Below are positions 59,733 to 64,000 of a stretch of 64,000 bases of DNA, piece after piece. Within the stretch, counting starts at the first letter, position 1, and each line of letters opens with the position of its first letter. Source of the stretch: an uncultured Clostridia bacterium (GTDB lineage: Bacteria > Bacillota > Clostridia > Oscillospirales > CAG-272); assembly GCA_944391805.1 (NCBI GenBank), contig CALXUY010000049.1, positions 1-64,000 on the forward strand, in the 5' to 3' direction. A program made the translations under genes and the position numbers. The notes beneath the pieces were generated by a model, which was not told the DNA's origin, ran no database searches, and was given only the letters and a program-made list of their open reading frames with translations.

Positions 59733-62321
59733 GTGAAAATGAAAAAACAAAGTGCCCTTTGCCGTCATATTGCTGTTTTATTGTTGTTTGGATGTCTGCT
59801 TTTGACGGCATGCGGGGAAAAACATCCACCGGGGGACATCACGCTCACCGGTACCGGGGATGAGAGCGGCGGCGAGGCGCCGCCCGCGTCGGAGGGGTTG
59901 CCGATTGTGCTGGATGGAAAGAGCGACTATGTCATTATCTGCAATTTTCAGGATACACTGGGCAAAAATTTTGCCAACGATTTCTGGCAGCTCATTTACG
60001 ATGTGTATGGCGTGTCGCTGAATATCAAAAGCCAGTCCTCCGCATATGAAAAGGAGATCATTGTGGGGGATACCGACCGTTCCGCCAGCGCCGCTGTCCA
60101 GGCGCAGATGCAGGACTCCTCCGATTTTGCCGTGTGTGCGGTGGAGGATGATCTGGTGCTCCGTGCCACCGATGCGGCAGCCTACGAGCGGCTGCTGTTG
60201 GCTGTTCGCGACAGAGTGCTTCCCCATCCGACCGGGCAGAGCTTCCTGTTTTCGCCCACCCAGAATCTTGTTGCCAGTATGAACCCGAATCTGAATTTTG
60301 AAGGGAATCCGTTACAGATGCTGATCAATGGAAGCAGTGAGTATACCATCGTTTACCCAAAGGATGATATCAATGCCTTGGCGCTTGCCGATCATCTGAA
60401 GGACTATATCAAAGAATCCTTGGGGGTGTCCCTGCCGGTCAAGGACGACAGCTCCGAATATGCGCACGAAATTTTCATCGGCGCCGAGGGCAGCCGGCGG
60501 GTGGTGCAGGGCGCCAAGCGGAAGCTGGCGTCCGAGCAGGATTTTGCCCTGTGGTTTGAGGAGGATGATATCGCCATTGCCGCCACCGATAACAAAATGT
60601 ATGTGCTGGCGATGCTCAAGCTGATGGAGCTGTGCGCCGACGGTCTGCAGAATGACGGAAGCGTGGTGCTGCACGAAGCCGATCGGTATGTGTTCAGCCT
60701 GAACGGCAGAGCGTTTGCGTACGACGCCGCCGAGTACTGCCGGCGTTACCAGGCCATTTACGGCACCTACAGCAGTTATCACGAGGATAAGCTCTATAAT
60801 ACCTCCTGGCTTCCGGCCGAGGCCAAGGATGACCAAAGACTGGTGGAGGCCCTGATTGCGCGCATGGGCAGCAGCGCGGCTCTTTCGGTCGGCTCCTCGA
60901 GCGTGCTGTATGACGGTTTCGTGCGCAAGCTGGATCCGGCGGATTACAGTCGGGCGGCAAAGCTGCTGGATGGCGACATCTGGATTCCGCAGGAGTTTGC
61001 TTTGCAGTATTTCGGAGAGCAGCCGGAGGCGGATGCGGAGGGCTATGTGAATGTCAGCGCCTATTGCCGCGCCTCTGAAGGATACTCCCTGTTTTATGAC
61101 GCCGGAAGCGGAATTGCCGTCATCACTCCGGCACAGGTGGCGTCCTTTGCCGACGCTGCCGGGAGCGATGGCAAATACACCAATGCGCAATACATCGAAC
61201 GGATGCGGGAATTTTTCCATTCCGCGGTGATTCCGGAACCGGGAAACAACACCGAGCAAAGCCGCGTCGTAGTGGAATATATCGAGTATCCGCAGTATGT
61301 GCTGGATTTTCATACCGAGGAGTATTACACCACCTATTCGCCCAGCATTGTGGTTGTGCAGGAGAGCGACAGAAGCGTGTATTATGTTTCCTATGAAATC
61401 AGTCTGGTCTGCGATTATGAGGAGCTGGACGTGAACACCGTGGTGAAAAAAAGCGTGGACGGCGGACTGACCTGGGAAACGGTGGTGGAAGCAATTCCCG
61501 ATCTGCGCTGGTCGTCGATCTTTGAAAACAAGGGTGTGATTTATCTGCTGGGAAGCAGCCTGCGGAATGGCGATGCGGTCATCATTCAGATAGAGGAAAA
61601 CGGCGGGTATCGCAAGCAGATCCTCTTTCCGGATGCGCAGATCCGCGGGGGTACCGCTCCGGGAAGCGTGCTGCACGCAAACGGCCGCATCTATAAAGCC
61701 TATCACACCGCCGCCATCAGCGCACCGGAGGATGCGGATCTGATGCTGCCGGCGAGCTGGACGCTTTCCAACCGCACGAACGCCTCCGATCTGGCCCCCA
61801 ACGGAGGGGAGGGTAGCATGGTACAGGGAAAGGACGGACAGATTTATCAGGTCATGCATACCAACGAAACGCAGAGCGCCTATGTTCTGAAGCTGTCTGC
61901 CGACGGCACGACCTTCACGCCCTTCCTGCCCGAAACCAACAATATTGTGGAGTTTCCCACCTGCATATCCAAGTCCAGCGTTCTGTACGACGCGGTCTCC
62001 GGCAAGTATCTGTCGCTGACCAATATCTGCAATACGCAGAATGTGCGTCAGCGCAATGTGCTGGCGCTGGTATGCTCCGACGACCTGATCACATGGGAAG
62101 TTGCCGATTACATCCTGGTGGAGCGGGAACTGATCAACCCGTTGTATTCCACCACCGCGCATGCCTTTCAGTATACCGATTTTCAGATTGACGGGGATGA
62201 CATTGTTATGGTGGTTCGGGAGGCCAGCGGCTATGCCAACACCTATCACGACGGCAATTATACCACGTTTTACCGGATTTCCAATTTCCGTTCGCTGCTG
62301 CCTGTAGCGGAGGCGTCATGA
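59733..62321 (+). CDS. Large lipoprotein with two GH67N-like domains and a BNR propeller
   Basis: An 862-residue lipoprotein (lipobox LTAC, Cys27). Two similar domains follow, residues about 60-165 and 195-320, each with YxI...LxxxYGVSL or LGVSLPV and EIIVGDTDRS or EIFIGAEGSR, as in the N-terminal domain of alpha-glucuronidases and related glycosidases. The C-terminal 350 residues have an Asp-box (SVDGGLTWETV near residue 575) of a sialidase-like propeller. It probably handles a surface glycan. GTG 59733 is chosen after ACAGGAG; ATG 59739 is possible. Its stop overlaps the next gene (ATGA). Confidence 0.82.
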   Translation: MKMKKQSALCRHIAVLLLFGCLLLTACGEKHPPGDITLTGTGDESGGEAPPASEGLPIVLDGKSDYVIICNFQDTLGKNFANDFWQLIYDVYGVSLNIKSQSSAYEKEIIVGDTDRSASAAVQAQMQDSSDFAVCAVEDDLVLRATDAAAYERLLLAVRDRVLPHPTGQSFLFSPTQNLVASMNPNLNFEGNPLQMLINGSSEYTIVYPKDDINALALADHLKDYIKESLGVSLPVKDDSSEYAHEIFIGAEGSRRVVQGAKRKLASEQDFALWFEEDDIAIAATDNKMYVLAMLKLMELCADGLQNDGSVVLHEADRYVFSLNGRAFAYDAAEYCRRYQAIYGTYSSYHEDKLYNTSWLPAEAKDDQRLVEALIARMGSSAALSVGSSSVLYDGFVRKLDPADYSRAAKLLDGDIWIPQEFALQYFGEQPEADAEGYVNVSAYCRASEGYSLFYDAGSGIAVITPAQVASFADAAGSDGKYTNAQYIERMREFFHSAVIPEPGNNTEQSRVVVEYIEYPQYVLDFHTEEYYTTYSPSIVVVQESDRSVYYVSYEISLVCDYEELDVNTVVKKSVDGGLTWETVVEAIPDLRWSSIFENKGVIYLLGSSLRNGDAVIIQIEENGGYRKQILFPDAQIRGGTAPGSVLHANGRIYKAYHTAAISAPEDADLMLPASWTLSNRTNASDLAPNGGEGSMVQGKDGQIYQVMHTNETQSAYVLKLSADGTTFTPFLPETNNIVEFPTCISKSSVLYDAVSGKYLSLTNICNTQNVRQRNVLALVCSDDLITWEVADYILVERELINPLYSTTAHAFQYTDFQIDGDDIVMVVREASGYANTYHDGNYTTFYRISNFRSLLPVAEAS

Positions 62322-63535
62322 AAAAACAGATCGGAATATGGCTGCTTCTGCTTGCCGGCCTGCTGACCGGGTGCGCTTCCGGCACTGCCCCCGAAGCGCT
62401 CACACAGGCGACAGCCCCGCATTCCGCAGATTCCTCCGGACAGTCTACGGCTGCTGCCGAGGATCCCTGCACAGGCTTGCAATCGGTCCGTGTCAACGGT
62501 GTGGATATCGGCCAGTTTTCAATTGTGTATGCAACCGAGTTTACCCGGGAAAATTGCTGGGAGGACTACCGTGCTGCCGCGTGTGAGCTGGCAGATGCGC
62601 TGAGGAAGCTGGCCGGTGTGGAGCTGCCGGTTTTGCCGGATACCGCCGAGGCACAGCCGCACGAAATTCTGCTTGGCATTGCCTACCGGGCCGAATGCAG
62701 CGTTTACTACGAACCGGAGAAGGAATTGAAGCCTGACGAATTCCGTGCAGAATATGCAAACGGAAAAATTCTGTTGGGAGGCGATTGCATGGGCAGCGTT
62801 GCCGCGGCCTGTAATGCTTTTGTGCGGCATCTGGCAGAAACCGCCGTCGATGGGACGGCAGAGCTTTCCGAAACCTTTTCCCTGACCGGTGAGCGGCATA
62901 TCAGGCGGATTGTATGCGTAGGCGACAGCATTACGCAGGGGGTGGGGGCCGAAGACGAGGCGTCCGGCTCTTATCCCGCCTATCTGCAGCAGGCACTCGG
63001 CAGCGGGTATGATGTGGTCAATCTCGGCAAGGGCGGGGCCACCATGTGCAGTGTGTCGGACGCCCTGTATGTCGGCCGCTCGTACATTACACAAAGCGGA
63101 TATTATGAGCGGCTGCTGGAGCTTGCCGGGCAAACCGATGTGGTTTTGATCATGCTCGGCTCGAACGACGGCTCATGGACCGATTCGGTCAATGCGCTGC
63201 TGCAGGACCGTCCAGAGGAATTTCAGACCGATTTCCGGCTGAATCTGACGCTGATGGTGCGGGAGCTGCGGAAGCGGAATCCTGAAATTCGGATCTGGCT
63301 GTTCAACGCTCCGGTCTGTTTCGGCGCGCGGGAACAGAACTTTGAGAATTACATACGTCCATTTCAGAAGGCAATGGCCGACGAGCTGGAGCTGGAATGG
63401 TATGATATGTATGGCTTTACAAAGGCCAACCTGCCGCAGAGCACCTGCTTTTCGGACGGGATTCACCCCAATTCCGCGGGGTATCGGAAAATCGGAGAGG
63501 AGGTTGCGCGTCTGCTGTCAGAATCTTTCCAGTGA
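62318..63535 (+). CDS. SGNH-hydrolase lipoprotein
   Basis: A 405-residue lipoprotein (lipobox LTGC, Cys19). Residues 55-190 hold one more domain like the two upstream (AACELADALRKLAGVELPVL, PHEILLGIAY). From residue 200 comes a GDSL/SGNH esterase with all four blocks: VCVGDSITQG (Ser), GKGGAT (Gly), GSNDGS (Asn) and FSDGIHPNSAG (Asp, His). It is likely a glycan deacetylase or esterase at the cell surface. The start overlaps the propeller gene by four bases. Confidence 0.9.
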   Translation: MKKQIGIWLLLLAGLLTGCASGTAPEALTQATAPHSADSSGQSTAAAEDPCTGLQSVRVNGVDIGQFSIVYATEFTRENCWEDYRAAACELADALRKLAGVELPVLPDTAEAQPHEILLGIAYRAECSVYYEPEKELKPDEFRAEYANGKILLGGDCMGSVAAACNAFVRHLAETAVDGTAELSETFSLTGERHIRRIVCVGDSITQGVGAEDEASGSYPAYLQQALGSGYDVVNLGKGGATMCSVSDALYVGRSYITQSGYYERLLELAGQTDVVLIMLGSNDGSWTDSVNALLQDRPEEFQTDFRLNLTLMVRELRKRNPEIRIWLFNAPVCFGAREQNFENYIRPFQKAMADELELEWYDMYGFTKANLPQSTCFSDGIHPNSAGYRKIGEEVARLLSESFQ

Positions 63536-63587
63536 GGTATGAAAGAGGCAAGGAACAACTCAACAAAAATCAAAAGGAGGGTAAGGG

Positions 63588-64000
63588 ATGAAACGTTTTT
63601 TCACAATCACGCTGATCGCCTGCATTCTGGCATCGGTGTTTCCGCTTGGACTTGGCGCGGCCGAGGCGAACCGGGATATTGAGCAGAATCTGGTTGTCCA
63701 TTATGATTTTGATGGCACCGATGAAGAATATCTCAAAAACAAAGCCGAAAATTCCCTGGCGGAGCAGCTACTGGCCGGCACAGAACAGGATGACCTGACC
63801 GGCGATCTTTATGTCAAATCCGACGAGGGCTTCCTCCGGGATGCCGAGGCCGGAACGCTTACCGGCACCGAAAAAACCGATTCGGTGTATATTCATCAGG
63901 CCTTGGCCGAACAGGTGGTGCGTGGCGAATATACCATTTTCACCCGCTTCAAGCTGAACGGAGTGGAGGAGGGGAGTGCCACCAACTACTATGCCGTTGC
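63588..64000 (+). CDS. Start of a secreted LamG-like protein (partial)
   Basis: The first 137 residues of a gene cut by the window end. It has a signal peptide (MKRFFTITLIACILASVFPL, ending near AAEA) and then NLVVHYDFDGTDEEYLKNKAE and GEYTIFTRFKLNG, the same layout as LIAHWDFSGDNPLADKAP in the protein at 50727. A LamG-like, glycan-binding domain is likely. RBS AAAAGGAGGG. Confidence 0.8.
   Translation, partial: MKRFFTITLIACILASVFPLGLGAAEANRDIEQNLVVHYDFDGTDEEYLKNKAENSLAEQLLAGTEQDDLTGDLYVKSDEGFLRDAEAGTLTGTEKTDSVYIHQALAEQVVRGEYTIFTRFKLNGVEEGSATNYYAV

Noticed and set aside
1-64000. CRISPR array, prophage, rRNA operon or autonomous insertion sequence
   Set aside because: No regularly spaced repeats, phage structural genes, rRNA sequence or transposase frames were seen.

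Overview
The window reads as a chromosomal segment of a spore-forming, Gram-positive member of the Clostridia, probably an Oscillospirales/Ruminococcaceae-type gut anaerobe. The evidence is a T-box leader on valS, a rimP-nusA-rnpM-ylxQ-infB operon, SpoVT, a SpoVM-like 31-residue peptide, RicT/YaaT, a small ferredoxin, many lipoproteins with Gram-positive lipoboxes, and GC-rich genes behind AT-rich sigma-A promoters that nearly all have 17-bp spacers. No prophage, CRISPR array, rRNA operon or transposase was seen.

Layout. 1-3.4 kb: end of a dispersed repeat, then T-box-controlled valS. 3.7-3.9 kb: tRNA-Gly(CCC) with its own promoter and terminator. 4.0-12.2 kb, minus strand: holB, ricT, ferredoxin, a YabB/TrmN6-like methyltransferase, a small membrane protein, a TtcA-like thiolase, a YgiQ-type radical SAM protein, an internally deleted chloramphenicol-acetyltransferase-like gene and a Cdd1-family gene. 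12.3-18 kb, plus strand: a DUF1858 protein, trmK, a Nif3 protein, a phosphatase, rlmD and a purine permease. 18.1-21.3 kb: a nucleotidyltransferase, a 0.23-kb MITE-like element, spoVT and a tiny Cys-rich membrane peptide. 21.5-24.6 kb: flavin reductase, cysS, gtrA and a second MITE-like repeat that also occurs at the window start. 24.7-31.3 kb: the nusA-infB operon followed by a Nudix gene, a spoVM-like gene and an HPr-like gene. 31.4-35.1 kb: MATE exporter and two divergent, paralogous LysR regulators. 35.2-40.3 kb: phosphofructokinase, two peptidases, tRNA-Thr and a membrane protein. 40.6-45.3 kb: dTDP-rhamnose genes rfbD-rfbC-rfbB and a FlaA1/CapD-type dehydratase.

From 45.5 kb the window becomes accessory and secretory. 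Two similar cassettes each begin with a minus-strand AraC regulator facing a plus-strand run of secreted proteins. Cassette A (47.7-55.0 kb) holds a beta-propeller lipoprotein, a LamG-like protein, an uncharacterised 40-residue peptide, an orphan solute-binding lipoprotein and an esterase. Cassette B (58.5 kb to the end) holds a propeller/Asp-box lipoprotein, an SGNH hydrolase lipoprotein and the start of another LamG-like protein. They look like paralogous extracellular glycan-handling units. Between them lies a probable ADP-ribosylation unit: a tandem SnoaL-like protein, a zinc-type macrodomain protein and a class M sirtuin, behind one promoter ringed by ATTACAAC repeats. The GcvH-L and LplA2 partners known from other such operons are absent.

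The most noteworthy items are the uncalled SpoVM-like gene, the reduced sirtuin/macrodomain unit with its candidate operator, the twin AraC cassettes with a repeated accessory domain and a small peptide, the two MITE-like families, and the CAT deletion derivative still translationally coupled to its neighbour. All functions are assigned from sequence reading alone; no database search was run.
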